A stretch of DNA of 64,000 bases from Treponema saccharophilum DSM 2985 (GTDB lineage Bacteria; Spirochaetota; Spirochaetia; Treponematales; Treponemataceae). The translations under genes and the position numbers were made by a program. The first letter of the stretch is position 1; every line of letters begins with the position of its first letter. Shown here piece after piece: positions 1 through 9,020 of the stretch. The stretch spans positions 124,001 to 188,000 of the forward strand of contig NZ_AGRW01000053.1 of assembly GCF_000255555.1 (NCBI RefSeq), given 5' to 3'. Under the pieces are notes generated by a model that did no database searches, was not told where the DNA came from, and saw only the letters and a program-made list of their open reading frames with translations.

Positions 1-1751
1 ACGGTCTCGGCCGGCTCGTCGGACGAGGAAGCGTTCATGCTCTGGCGGCTTTCCATCTTGCGCCGCTCCTCCTGCGCGCGGTGCTCAAGATACGACTCGA
101 TTTTCGGCTTCAGGTGCATGAACACATCGACGATGTCGGGATCGAAATGCGTCCCAGCCTCATCCGCAATCATGAGGAACGCTTTCTCGGCGGGAATCGA
201 CGGCTTGTACACGCGCCGAGAGACTAGTGCGTCAAAGCAGTCGGCGACCGCGAGGATGCGCGCGCTCAAGGGGATGTTCGAGCCGACGAGGTTGCTCGGA
301 TATCCTTTTCCGTCCCACCGCTCGTGATGGAACATCGCCACGTCGAGCGCCATCTGGAACGCGTCCTTGTCGACGACATCCTTGAAAATCTTCCTGATTA
401 TCATGCCGCCCTGAATCGTGTGCTGCCTCATGACCTCCATCTCAATCGGGTCGAGCTTGGAATCCTTGAGGAGGATTTTGTCGGGAACCGTAATTTTCCC
501 GATGTCATGGAGCGGCGCGGAATCGCAGATATTCTTCACGAAATCCTTCGTCACGATGCCGGGGAACATCCGCTTGAGGTAGAGCATCTCCGCAATCCAC
601 TGCGAATAGACTTTCGTGTTCTTTATGTGCTCGCCCGTGTTACCGTCGCGCTCCTCGATGAGCGTCGCCATTCCTTCGATTACGCACGTCTGCATTGATA
701 TGAGCTTGTTCGACTGCTCGATGCTCTCCGCGTTCTTCGCCTCGACTTCCTTCTCAAGGCGCTTTCGCTTGTTGTACGAGACGATGCACGAATACAGGAC
801 AAGATAGATGATGATTACGATGCCGATTGCGTTCAGCACGATGCTTTCCATCAGTTTCCCGAAAAGCTCCGAATACGGAACGACGATAACGACGTACCAG
901 TTGCTGATATCGACCTGGCTCGAAAAGACAATCGACCTTTCTTCGCCGAGCATGACATCGAAATGGACGCCCGATTCTGTCGTCTTCTTCGACGATTCGA
1001 TTATCCGCCCGACGAGCGCGCGGAAGTTCTCATCCACGTTTGCATCCTTGAGGACATGGCGCCCGATAAGACTCGGGTCGCGGTGCGTTATGATGAGAGA
1101 GCTTTTGTCGAGGATGAAGCCGACGCCCCTATCGTTCATCGAAATGTCGCGCGCGATTTCCTGAATAGCCTTCATAGAAATGTCGATGCAGATGACGCTC
1201 GAATAATCGGAAAGGAGGCGCGACACGGAAACAATCAGCGAGTGCGAAATCGGGTCGATGTACGGTGACGAGATGACGGGCTTTCCGCCGGCACGCACCG
1301 CGGAGATGAACCAGTCGTCGTTCTTCGAGAAATAATGCTCGGGAACGTTTTCCTTGAGCCCGTTGACGAATTTTCCGTTGACGATTCCGTGGATGTTCAG
1401 GAACGAGCCCGACTCCGAGCTGAGGTTCGCCATCGTCATCGAGCGGATGTATTTTTCTATTGTGCCATCAGGCGCGCCGTTCCCGACCATAAAATCGACC
1501 GTGTTGCAGGTCACTGAAAGGACATTGAATCCTTTGAGGAGGAAATTGTTGATTTTCTCGCTGACCTCGTTGACGGTCTTGCTCCCCACAGAGATTGAGT
1601 CGGCGCGGGAAATGGAATAGAAAGAAAAGAACGTATAAAGGACGAGGAAAATCAGCGCCGATGCGAGCATCAAGAGCGTGATTACGAACGAGCGGAGGCT
1701 GTCCTTTTCGTTTCTTCCGCCCGATTTGTTTTTGGAACACTTTTTAAACAT
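1..1751 (-). CDS. Cache-type sensor with HD-GYP domain (c-di-GMP phosphodiesterase), 3' end cut by window
   Basis: Inner-membrane sensor predicted to hydrolyse cyclic di-GMP. At least 583 residues are visible. TM helices lie at about residues 23-45 and 293-315 and flank a periplasmic domain of the Cache kind, so an outside ligand probably controls the enzyme. A short coiled coil leads into the HD-GYP domain (about 340-530): RDGNTGEH, then HDIGK near 415, then HHERWDGKGYP near 474, so the metal ligands and the GYP signature are intact. The Ser-rich C-terminal tail runs off the window, so the stop is not seen. The ATG at 1751 is chosen because a TATAAT box lies 5 nt before it and there is no ribosome site. 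A GGDEF cyclase lies 5 kb away. Domain calls are firm; the ligand is unknown. Confidence 0.93.
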   Translation of the reverse strand, partial: MFKKCSKNKSGGRNEKDSLRSFVITLLMLASALIFLVLYTFFSFYSISRADSISVGSKTVNEVSEKINNFLLKGFNVLSVTCNTVDFMVGNGAPDGTIEKYIRSMTMANLSSESGSFLNIHGIVNGKFVNGLKENVPEHYFSKNDDWFISAVRAGGKPVISSPYIDPISHSLIVSVSRLLSDYSSVICIDISMKAIQEIARDISMNDRGVGFILDKSSLIITHRDPSLIGRHVLKDANVDENFRALVGRIIESSKKTTESGVHFDVMLGEERSIVFSSQVDISNWYVVIVVPYSELFGKLMESIVLNAIGIVIIIYLVLYSCIVSYNKRKRLEKEVEAKNAESIEQSNKLISMQTCVIEGMATLIEERDGNTGEHIKNTKVYSQWIAEMLYLKRMFPGIVTKDFVKNICDSAPLHDIGKITVPDKILLKDSKLDPIEMEVMRQHTIQGGMIIRKIFKDVVDKDAFQMALDVAMFHHERWDGKGYPSNLVGSNIPLSARILAVADCFDALVSRRVYKPSIPAEKAFLMIADEAGTHFDPDIVDVFMHLKPKIESYLEHRAQEERRKMESRQSMNASSSDEPAET

Positions 1752-1756
1752 GCGCC

Positions 1757-1785
1757 ATTATATCACCGTTTTCGCCCTATTTGAA
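1757..1785 (-). promoter_or_regulatory. promoter of the HD-GYP gene, leaderless type
   Basis: On the minus strand TTCAAA, 17 nt, TATAAT, then only 5 nt to the ATG. Transcription would start at or next to the start codon, and no Shine-Dalgarno is present. Confidence 0.5.
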
Positions 1786-1827
1786 CAAACAACCGCCATC
1801 GAACAGGAGCAAAACGTCACGGAATTG

Positions 1828-1998
1828 TCAGCGCGGGGATTTGCAATGCGCGCATTTTCCCGATTTGTACGCCGCGCAGCCGCAGCAGCCGACGGGAACC
1901 CCGGAATCGCGGGCTTTCTTCTGGTCCTTCATGATGAGATGCACGGCGGCAAAAATCCACGCGGCGATAAAGGCGACGGCTATAGCGTTCGCGACCAT
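1828..1998 (-). CDS. FeoB-associated Cys-rich membrane protein
   Basis: A 56-residue protein with one N-terminal TM helix (about 3-22) and a C-terminal cluster CCGCAAYKSGKCAHC with five Cys. This is the layout of the small FeoB-associated Cys-rich proteins found next to feoB, thought to help ferrous iron import at the inner membrane. The start at 1998 is set by a GGAGG 5 nt upstream; an ATG 12 nt earlier overlaps that site and is less likely. It lies just downstream of feoB but beyond a hairpin terminator, so read-through or a separate promoter is needed. Confidence 0.85.
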   Translation of the reverse strand: MVANAIAVAFIAAWIFAAVHLIMKDQKKARDSGVPVGCCGCAAYKSGKCAHCKSPR

Positions 1999-2022
1999 AA
2001 AAACCTCCATATCATATTTCCC

Positions 2023-2059
2023 AAAAAAACGCGGGCGGATGATGGATTTTCCGCCCGCG
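2023..2059 (-). terminator. rho-independent terminator after feoB
   Basis: On the minus strand a 9-10 bp GC stem (GCGGGCGGA / TCCGCCCGC) is followed by a run of seven T. It separates feoB from the small Cys-rich gene. Confidence 0.75.
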
Positions 2060-2174
2060 ATATCATGTCACACCATGCCGAAAAACAGCCGGACAGGTTA
2101 CCTCAAAATGCTATCTGCACGTTTTTGAACCCGTCGACCTGAGCGATAACGAAATTATCGAACAGGTCTATTTA

Positions 2175-4541
2175 TTATCTTTTTGAATCGACCTTAGCGT
2201 AAGGATTCGGCCTGAAAAGCATGAAGAGAATCGCCGCGATGAAGAGAATCGCCACGACGAGTCCCGCAGTAGAGGCGCCGCCCATGTTTCCGTGGCCCGC
2301 AATGACGGAGCCGACCTGGAAAACGCAGAACGTCACAATCCACGCGAAACCGTTCTGGAACAGGATTGCGAACCAGAACCACTTGCGGTTTTTCAGCTCG
2401 GAAGCCATCGTCGCGATTGCGGCAAGGCACGGAGAGTCGAGCAGGTTGAAAAGCAGGAAGCAGAATGCCGCGAGCGCGCTCGGGAACCATTCGGCGATGG
2501 CGTTGACCGCGTTCATGGCGTTTCCGCCCTCTTCCTCGTCTTCTGCTTCCGCGCCGTCTTCAGCTTCCGCCCCGCCGATGATGTCGCTAACGTTCTCGGC
2601 TTCTGCCATCGCGTCAACATCATCCTGCGAAACTCCCGAAAGGACGCCCATCGTTCCGGCAATCGCCTCCTTCGCCGTAAATCCCGCGATAGAGGAAGCC
2701 GCAGCCTGCCATCCGCCCTTCTCGTTTCCGAATCCGAGCGGAAGGAACACATAGCGCAGCCCGTTTCCGACCGTTGCCATAAGCGAATATTCCGACGGGT
2801 CGGCAAACGCAGACTCAAAACTGTCGCCCGCCTTCTCCGCATCCTCCGCCTCGAAATCCTCGATTATGGAAGCGCACAGACCGAACGAGCCGGAATTGCG
2901 CGCCTCGGGATTCTCCGTGTTGACGAACCCGTAGCTTGAAAGGAACCACATGACGAGACATGCGAGGAAAAGGACAGTTCCCGCCTTGATGATATACCCC
3001 TTAAGGCGCTCCCACGTGTGGAGAAGAACCGTCTTGAGCTGCGGAAGATGGTACTGCGGAAGCTCCATGATGAAGGGAGCGGCAGAACCGTGGAACGGCT
3101 TCGTCTTCTTGAGCATCACCGCAGAAAGAAGGACGGAGCAGATTCCGATGAGATACATGAGCGGCGCAACCCAGCCGCCGTTCGTGCCGGTAAGTTTCGT
3201 CGCGACGATTGCCGCAATCATGGCGATTACGGGAAGTTTCGCGCCGCAGGGAATCCATGTCGTCGTGATGATTGTCATGCGGCGGTCGTTCTCGTTCTCA
3301 ATCGTGCGCGACGCCATGATTCCGGGAACGCCGCAGCCTGTTCCGACGAGGAGCGGGATGAACGATTTTCCCGAAAGCCCGAACTTTCTGAAAACGCGAT
3401 CCATGACGAACGCGATTCGCACCATGTATCCGACATCCTCCACGATTGAAAGGAGAAAGAAGAGGACGGCCATCTGCGGGACGAACCCGAGAACCGTTCC
3501 GACGCCGCCGATTATTCCGTTGACGATGCAGTCCACAAGGACGGCATTCACGCCGACGCCGCCGAGGAATTCGCCGAATTTTCCAATCAGAAGCTCGCCG
3601 AAGAGCGTGTCGTTCGTCCAGTCCGTCATGAACGTTCCGACAGTCGAAATCGAAAGGTAATAGACGAACCACATGACGCCGAGGAAAATCGGGATGCCGA
3701 GGAATCGGTTCGTGACGACGGAGTCAACCTTGTCGGACGTCGTCATCTTCTTTCCGGATTTCACCACGACATCGCCGAGCAAATCCGTTATGTAATTGTA
3801 TCGCTCGTTCGTGATTATCGACTCGATGTCGTCGTCGTTTTTCTTCTCAAGCTCCGCCGTGACCGACTCCGCCTTCGCCTTCGCCTCGTCAGTCATGTCG
3901 AGTTTTCCGAGAACGACGGAATCGCGCTCGATTACCTTTATCGCGGTCCACCGTTTGAGATTGTGCGCGACAGAGGACGGCAAAAGCTCCATAACGTCGG
4001 AAATCGCATTCTCGATTTCGGAAGAGAAGCATTTCTTTATCCCGCCGTCATTCTTCTTCGCCGCATCAACGGCAGCCTGGACAGCCTCCTTGACGCCCCT
4101 GTTGTGGAGCGCGACCGTCTCGACGATTTCGATTCCCAGCTTCTCGCCGAGCTTTTTCACGTCGATTTTGTCGCCCGATTTCTTGAGAGAATCGACCATG
4201 TTGAGCGCGAGGACGACGGGTTTCCCCAATTCGAGAATCTGCGTCGTCAGATACAAGTTTCTCTCGATGTTCGTGGCATCGACGATGTTTATCACGGAAT
4301 CAGGCTCATCGCTCGCCAAATAATCGCGGCTGACGATTTCCTCGCTCGTATACGGAGAAAGCGAATATATTCCCGGAAGGTCCGTGACGACGACATCATC
4401 GAACCCCTTTGCCTTTCCCTCTTTTTTCTCGACCGTTACGCCAGGCCAGTTTCCGACATACTGTGACGCCCCCGTCAGGGAGTTGAACATCGTCGTCTTT
4501 CCGCAGTTCGGATTTCCTGCCAATGCAATCTTTATGCCCAT
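2175..4541 (-). CDS. feoB: ferrous iron transporter FeoB
   Basis: The inner-membrane Fe2+ permease with a cytosolic GTPase domain, 788 residues (the family is usually about 700-800). G1 is GNPNCGKTT at 9-17, the switch region reads NWPGVTVEKKEG, G3 is DLPGIYS and G4 is NMVD. The G domain is followed by the helical GDI-like region and a membrane part with the two Gate repeats; the first carries VGTGCGVPGIMASR. An acidic low-complexity insert (many Ala, Glu, Asp) lies between late TM segments at about 655-690, which is not typical of the family. It starts 5 nt after feoA, so the two are surely co-transcribed and probably co-regulated by iron. Confidence 0.97.
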   Translation of the reverse strand: MGIKIALAGNPNCGKTTMFNSLTGASQYVGNWPGVTVEKKEGKAKGFDDVVVTDLPGIYSLSPYTSEEIVSRDYLASDEPDSVINIVDATNIERNLYLTTQILELGKPVVLALNMVDSLKKSGDKIDVKKLGEKLGIEIVETVALHNRGVKEAVQAAVDAAKKNDGGIKKCFSSEIENAISDVMELLPSSVAHNLKRWTAIKVIERDSVVLGKLDMTDEAKAKAESVTAELEKKNDDDIESIITNERYNYITDLLGDVVVKSGKKMTTSDKVDSVVTNRFLGIPIFLGVMWFVYYLSISTVGTFMTDWTNDTLFGELLIGKFGEFLGGVGVNAVLVDCIVNGIIGGVGTVLGFVPQMAVLFFLLSIVEDVGYMVRIAFVMDRVFRKFGLSGKSFIPLLVGTGCGVPGIMASRTIENENDRRMTIITTTWIPCGAKLPVIAMIAAIVATKLTGTNGGWVAPLMYLIGICSVLLSAVMLKKTKPFHGSAAPFIMELPQYHLPQLKTVLLHTWERLKGYIIKAGTVLFLACLVMWFLSSYGFVNTENPEARNSGSFGLCASIIEDFEAEDAEKAGDSFESAFADPSEYSLMATVGNGLRYVFLPLGFGNEKGGWQAAASSIAGFTAKEAIAGTMGVLSGVSQDDVDAMAEAENVSDIIGGAEAEDGAEAEDEEEGGNAMNAVNAIAEWFPSALAAFCFLLFNLLDSPCLAAIATMASELKNRKWFWFAILFQNGFAWIVTFCVFQVGSVIAGHGNMGGASTAGLVVAILFIAAILFMLFRPNPYAKVDSKR

Positions 4542-4546
4542 TTTCT

Positions 4547-4771
4547 TTACGCCTCTATAATTTCAATGTTCTCAGCATCGTCCTTGCGGACGGACAACTC
4601 ATACCCGCGGATGGTGATTTCGACAGGATCACCTAGCGGAGCTACTTTCCTGACGGAAAACGGGCATCCGTTCGTGAACCCCATGTCCATCAGGCGATGC
4701 CTGAGGGCACCTTCGCCATTGAGTTTCTTAACTTTGTAAGAACAGCCAACTTTTGCTTCTCGCAATGTCAT
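4547..4771 (-). CDS. feoA: FeoA, SH3-like partner of FeoB
   Basis: A 74-residue cytosolic FeoA-domain protein. It shows the usual pattern of a conserved core VKKLNGEGALRHRLMDMGFT, then a middle strand with APLGDPVEI and a closing RGYELSVRK. FeoA binds the FeoB G domain and is needed for Fe2+ uptake in many bacteria. It sits 5 nt upstream of feoB. A second FeoA-like gene lies upstream across a hairpin, a duplicated arrangement also seen in other anaerobes. Confidence 0.94.
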   Translation of the reverse strand: MTLREAKVGCSYKVKKLNGEGALRHRLMDMGFTNGCPFSVRKVAPLGDPVEITIRGYELSVRKDDAENIEIIEA

Positions 4772-4831
4772 TTTTTATATTCCCCCATAAATTAAATACG
4801 AACCGACAAAAAAAGCGGAGAATTCCGCCCG

Positions 4832-4863
4832 AAAAAAACACCGACCCCGCTAAAAGGGTCGGT
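4832..4863 (-). terminator. terminator or attenuator between the two feoA genes
   Basis: An 8-bp perfect stem ACCGACCC / GGGTCGGT with an 8-nt loop is followed on the minus strand by G and seven T. It would cut or reduce transcription from the first feoA into feoA-feoB. A weaker GC stem lies next to it at about 4815-4829. Confidence 0.75.
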
Positions 4864-4870
4864 TCATGAA

Positions 4871-5080
4871 TCAAACCATGATTTTTGATGCCATAGATTT
4901 GTCTATGGCAATCCTTGATTCCTTCACTTTGACGATAAGCCCCGTGGAAATTTTCTGGATGACGGTTATTGAAGCACCAGCATTGAATCCGATTTCGTTC
5001 AAATGCTGCTTGACATCCAACGAGCCCCCAACATTTTTCACGACGACCTCATCACCAACAGATGCAAACAAAAGCGGCAT
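4871..5080 (-). CDS. feoA: second FeoA-domain protein
   Basis: A 69-residue FeoA-like SH3 fold: a strand with EVVVKNVGG, the LNEIGFNAGASITVI core, then TGLIVKVKESRIAID. This is the first gene of the iron uptake cluster. The start at 5080 is placed by GGAGGAGGT 6-7 nt upstream; the upstream in-frame ATG lies before that site. Family membership is clear. Whether it works with FeoB or has a separate role is not known. Confidence 0.9.
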   Translation of the reverse strand: MPLLFASVGDEVVVKNVGGSLDVKQHLNEIGFNAGASITVIQKISTGLIVKVKESRIAIDKSMASKIMV

Positions 5081-5108
5081 AGAATGACCTCCTCCCATAT
5101 ATCCAAAA

Positions 5109-5161
5109 AGTTACCTAAAACTAACTATAGTAATTTACCAATAATGAACATCACTAGTCAA
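5109..5161 (-). promoter_or_regulatory. feo promoter with candidate iron operator
   Basis: On the minus strand TTGACT (5161-5156), 17 nt, then a weak GTAAAT. An 18-bp inverted repeat, AGTTAGTTTTAGGTAACT, fills 5126-5109 at the expected transcription start. The same GTTAGTTT-N4-TAAC layout covers the -10 box of the DUF3793-flavodoxin promoter at 21439-21456. A metal-dependent repressor of the DtxR or Fur class is a reasonable guess for the bound protein. The rest of the gap, about 5162-5330, is AT-rich and shows nothing else. Confidence 0.5.
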
Positions 5162-5335
5162 TAACATATGTTGCACGCTGATAACAATAAGAGAAAAAAA
5201 AATTCAACAACCAGAAGGACAGGAAAACGGGAAGAGCGCGCGGAAAACAAGAAAGCCCGCCGCAAACGGACGAGCTTTTCTTTACAAGGCTAAATCAACA
5301 ACGTTGATTTTTATAAAATTGTTTTTGGTAGAATT

Positions 5336-5360
5336 AAAAAAGCACTTCTACCGAAGTGCT
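5336..5360 (-). terminator. terminator of flaB
   Basis: On the minus strand an 8-bp stem AGCACTTC / GAAGTGCT with a 4-nt loop is followed by six T. Confidence 0.85.
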
Positions 5361-5410
5361 TTTTGTGGCTCAAAGCCTTTGTGTCAAAGCACTAAACCGC
5401 AGCCTTAAGA

Positions 5411-6271
5411 CTAGCGGAGGAGTGACATGACGTTCTGGCTTGACTGGTTAGCCTGCGCGAGCATAGCCTGTCCAGCCTGAGCGAGAACCTGATTCTTTGT
5501 AGAATCAACAACTTCCTTAGCCATATCTGTATCGCGGATGCGAGACTCAGAAGCCTGGAGGTTCTCAGCGCTGTTGTTCAAGCCAGCAACTGTCTTCTCG
5601 AGGCGGTTCTGATAAGCACCGAGGTCAGCGCGCTGCTTGTTGATCTTCTTGAGTGCCTCGTCGAGAGTTCCGATAGCGCGGTTAGCTGAATCCGGATCCT
5701 CGAGGGAGATGATTTCTTCATTTCCAACAGAGCGAACTCCGAGAGCAGCAGCAGTCATCGTGCCGATGAAAGCCTGGATTCTCTGATCCATGTTGGCACC
5801 AACGTGGAACCACATAGAAGAAGTAACGGTGTTCTCACCTGTAGACTGTGCGAAGCGGCCAGTAAGCATGTTCATTCCGTTGAACTGCGCCTGAGAAGCG
5901 ATGCGGTCAACCTCAGCGACGAGAGCTGAAACCTCGACCTGAATCTGCATCCTGTCCTCATCCGTGTAGATACCGTTAGATGACTGAACGGCAAGTTCGC
6001 GGATTCTCTGAACGATGTCAGTTGTCTCCTGGAGGTATCCCTCAGTTGTCTGGATGAAGCTGATGGCGTTCTGAGCGTTCTCTGAAGCCTTGTTCATACC
6101 ACGAATCTGAGCTCTCATTTTCTCTGAAACTGCGAGTCCAGAAGCGTCGTCTCCAGCACGGTTGATCTTCTCTCCAGAAGAGAGCTTCTCCAAGTTCTTA
6201 GAGTGGTTCAACTCCGTGACTCCACCCTGGCGCTGAGCAAACATTGCGCTCATATTGTGATTGATAACCAT
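5411..6271 (-). CDS. flaB: core flagellin FlaB
   Basis: Periplasmic flagellar filament core protein, 286 residues, the usual size of spirochaetal FlaB. The N-terminal helix begins [15 protein letters not shown] and carries [20 protein letters not shown]. The C-terminal helix has [15 protein letters not shown] and [14 protein letters not shown], which form the D0/D1 coiled-coil core. The middle is short, without a D2/D3 surface domain, as expected for filaments inside the periplasm. SD AAGGAG lies about 7 nt before the ATG. A sigma-28 promoter lies about 80 nt upstream. Codon use looks more biased than that of its neighbours, in line with high expression. Confidence 0.97.
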   Translation of the reverse strand: MVINHNMSAMFAQRQGGVTELNHSKNLEKLSSGEKINRAGDDASGLAVSEKMRAQIRGMNKASENAQNAISFIQTTEGYLQETTDIVQRIRELAVQSSNGIYTDEDRMQIQVEVSALVAEVDRIASQAQFNGMNMLTGRFAQSTGENTVTSSMWFHVGANMDQRIQAFIGTMTAAALGVRSVGNEEIISLEDPDSANRAIGTLDEALKKINKQRADLGAYQNRLEKTVAGLNNSAENLQASESRIRDTDMAKEVVDSTKNQVLAQAGQAMLAQANQSSQNVMSLLR

Positions 6272-6347
6272 AAAATATCTCCTTATAAGATTGGTTAATT
6301 ATCGACAGTTAATAACTGTGCAAGGTCGCACGAACCTTACATATATA

Positions 6348-6374
6348 ATTTCGGCGGCAATGTGCAAAACTTTA
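6348..6374 (-). promoter_or_regulatory. sigma-28 (FliA) promoter of flaB
   Basis: On the minus strand TAAAGTTT, exactly 11 nt, then GCCGAAAT: a near-perfect match to the flagellar sigma-28 consensus (TAAAGTTT-N11-GCCGATAA). The transcript would carry a leader of about 70 nt that includes a perfect 15-bp palindrome at 6305-6319. Confidence 0.88.
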
Positions 6375-6515
6375 AAATTTTTAAATTTATTTTCCAAGAA
6401 AAAATTCGGAAAAGGCAAGCGCGGGGCGGCTTCCGAACGATTTTTAAGGAAGGAAACGAATCAAGAGGCATGTCAGAAAGCGGCAGTTTCGGGACAACGG
6501 CGCCGGCGGACGGGC

Positions 6516-6923
6516 CTAATCCCTCGCGCGCGGGGACATGCACTTCGAGCAGCCGAGAATCATGACGTGCTTTTTATTGTCCGCCCTGTTGAAAAGGCGC
6601 GCGACAAGCTCGTCGTCAAGGGAAAGCGGCTTCCCGCATACCGGGCATCTCCGCGAAATTCCCGGCATGACGCGCGGGTAGCAGTGCGGACAGCCCTGAA
6701 CCGTCATCCGCTGGTCGGGCGTCGTCATCGGGCGGAAAATCTTCGAGTGGAGGTTCTCCCCTTTTGAGAGCGGCATCCCGCACACCGGGCACGTCACGAA
6801 TCCCGGGGCAGGCGGAGCGCTTTCATCCCCCGTTTTTCCCGCTTTCGTGAACCGGCTGAGAATCATGAACGCCAATACGAGAATCGCGATTCCGACAAGA
6901 AGAAAGAAATATTCCATAAACAA
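6516..6923 (-). CDS. membrane-anchored double zinc-ribbon protein, unknown function
   Basis: A 135-residue protein with an N-terminal TM helix (about 5-22) and two similar zinc-ribbon-like units in the cytosol. The first has CPVCGMPLSKGE paired with CPHC; the second has CPVCGKPLSLDDE paired with CSKC. Each unit is C-x2-C ... C-x2-C. Each is followed by text about a fixed residue pattern (HSKIFRPM / VARLFNRA), so the halves look like an internal duplication. A TTG start at 6923 is preferred because GGAGG lies 9 nt before it; the ATG two codons later is possible. I do not recognise a named family. Confidence 0.8.
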   Translation of the reverse strand: MFMEYFFLLVGIAILVLAFMILSRFTKAGKTGDESAPPAPGFVTCPVCGMPLSKGENLHSKIFRPMTTPDQRMTVQGCPHCYPRVMPGISRRCPVCGKPLSLDDELVARLFNRADNKKHVMILGCSKCMSPRARD

Positions 6924-7081
6924 AAAGATGCGCCTCCACGCGGAGAGGACATACTATCCTCAATCCGTTTTTTTTAGAATCCGGATGCGCGGAAAAAACA
7001 CCGGGTCACAGCGAAAATTCTAATTTGCCTTATGAAACTATATACCATATAATTTACACCAAAAATCGAAGAAGGATTATT

Positions 7082-8878
7082 TTGGAGCCATTCAACAGAC
7101 GAAGAATAAGCGACGTCTCCTTCATAATAGACAAAGACCTGAACGCAAAAGAAGGAAACCGCAGTTTCATGAGGTTGTTCAATGTCACAGACCCCAAAAT
7201 CTGCATTGCGAATTTCATGAGCGACGCCGACAGCGACACATTCCGACGATTCCTCACGAATTTTCCGTCTCAATACGTTGACGAGGCGGACGGGAATCCT
7301 TATTTCATTGCGCGGCTGGAATTCAAAGGGCGCGGCTCGCTCGTATTCGACACGAAACGGAATTCCACGGAGATAACAAGCAAAAACTGCCTCTTCCATG
7401 TCGAGAACGCCGAGAACGGGCTGTTCAGGGTGGACGTGAAGGAGCTTGCGTACTCGCGGCAGCTTCTGGACAAGGCGCTACTCCAATCGCGGGAATACAA
7501 CGCGCTCCTGCAGAACTTCGACGCGAATTATTTCGTCTACAACGGGAAGACGATAATCCTCAAGAACACGCAGGACACGACGTACATCTTCGAGGGACGG
7601 CCGGACAAATTCTGGAATTTCTTCGCCGAGTATTTCAAAATCGACAAGACGAACGGCGATTCCGAAAAGCAGTTCTACGCGCTGATTGATGACACAAAGC
7701 GGTTCGTCTCGAACAAAATATACAAAATGCTCCAGACCGACTCAAACCTGATTACCGTCCACACGGTGAAAACAAGCACGAGAAGCAAACGGAGCCTCGT
7801 CGGAAGCATAACGCTGGGCGACGAGCGCACGCCGATGCACAACGCCTACGCGGAGACGAAGGACGGCCTGACCGACCTCTACAACAAAAAGGCGATTACG
7901 GAGCTTGCAATCCAGAAAATCAACGAGCGGAAAACGCCGACGACGCTGATAATAATGGACGTGGACAAATTCAAGGAATGCAACGACACGTTCGGGCACG
8001 CGTTCGGGGACAAGGTGCTTTCGGCAGTCGCATCGTGCATAAAGGATTCGATACGGAACGTCGGGATTGCCGGCAGAATCGGCGGCGACGAATTCCTCAT
8101 CCTGCTCGACAAAACGGACGAGTCCGACATAAGGAACATCGCGCGGAACATCAGAATCGGAATCCAGTGGAGCATAACGGCGGCGGAACCGTCAAGCATC
8201 GTCACCTGCTCCATGGGAATAGCGCGCTTTCCCGCGAACGCGAAAAACTACGACGAGCTGTTCAACATCGCGGACAAATGCCTGTACATCGCGAAGGACA
8301 AAGGGCGGAACTGCTACATAATCTACAAGCCGGAGCTTCACGACGAGATAATCGTGAACAGGAAGAAGAACGAGAACGCGATTTCAAGCGGCGAATTCCT
8401 GAAAAGCGCGGCGAAATCGGAGCGGGAGATAATACGCGCCCTTTCCGGGGAAGGAAAAATCGACACGGCGATAGAGATGCTGCGCTCGTACATGGGCGTG
8501 AACAAGATAACGGTGTACGACGAGCATTTTTCGGTGACGCACGAATGCGAGACGCTGACGCAGGAATCGCAGGAAAAACACGGCGATATACGGGCGGAAC
8601 GGCTCAAGGAACCGAAGGAATATTTCAAATTCTTCAATAAATTCGGTTTTCTGCACCTCGACAACACGAACACGTTCGAGACGCTGGACAAAAAAACGTT
8701 CGACATGTACAGGGGCGCGAGCATATCGTCAACGCTCGAAGTGAAATCGGAAAAGTCGCTCATCTGCATGGACCTCTACCATCCCGCGCGGACGTTCCCG
8801 AAGGAGAAAATCATTTTCGCCCTCCTCGCCTCGTCGCTCATCTGCGAGCGCATCGAAAAACCTAGCTCCGCCTGCTGA
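7082..8878 (+). CDS. GGDEF diguanylate cyclase with C-terminal extra domain
   Basis: A cytosolic c-di-GMP synthase of 598 residues. The N-terminal third looks PAS-like and likely senses a signal. The GGDEF domain spans about 255-420 with TDLYNKKAITE at its start, MDVDKFKECNDTFGH for the metal site, and an intact GGDEF at 334-338. No RxxD inhibitory site is obvious just before it. About 165 residues after the domain could form a GAF-like fold, which is uncertain. The TTG at 7082 is chosen because AAGAAGGA lies just upstream; an earlier in-frame TTG at 7025 has no such site. With the HD-GYP protein at the window start it could set c-di-GMP levels. Confidence 0.92.
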   Translation: MEPFNRRRISDVSFIIDKDLNAKEGNRSFMRLFNVTDPKICIANFMSDADSDTFRRFLTNFPSQYVDEADGNPYFIARLEFKGRGSLVFDTKRNSTEITSKNCLFHVENAENGLFRVDVKELAYSRQLLDKALLQSREYNALLQNFDANYFVYNGKTIILKNTQDTTYIFEGRPDKFWNFFAEYFKIDKTNGDSEKQFYALIDDTKRFVSNKIYKMLQTDSNLITVHTVKTSTRSKRSLVGSITLGDERTPMHNAYAETKDGLTDLYNKKAITELAIQKINERKTPTTLIIMDVDKFKECNDTFGHAFGDKVLSAVASCIKDSIRNVGIAGRIGGDEFLILLDKTDESDIRNIARNIRIGIQWSITAAEPSSIVTCSMGIARFPANAKNYDELFNIADKCLYIAKDKGRNCYIIYKPELHDEIIVNRKKNENAISSGEFLKSAAKSEREIIRALSGEGKIDTAIEMLRSYMGVNKITVYDEHFSVTHECETLTQESQEKHGDIRAERLKEPKEYFKFFNKFGFLHLDNTNTFETLDKKTFDMYRGASISSTLEVKSEKSLICMDLYHPARTFPKEKIIFALLASSLICERIEKPSSAC

Positions 8879-9020
8879 CAATCCCCCGCGCTTCGGCCTC
8901 GCCCAGCAATAGGGGATGCGGAAACGGGGGGGAACATCGCGGAGAACGGGGACAACTTAATGACAAATTCGCAAAAATCCACCACTATTCTGCAACAAAA
9001 CAAATTTTCTTGGAGAGAAT

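Noticed and set aside
8879-9020. tRNA or small RNA before purD
   Set aside because: No cloverleaf or T-loop motif; only a GC-rich then AT-rich spacer. No tRNA was found anywhere in the window.
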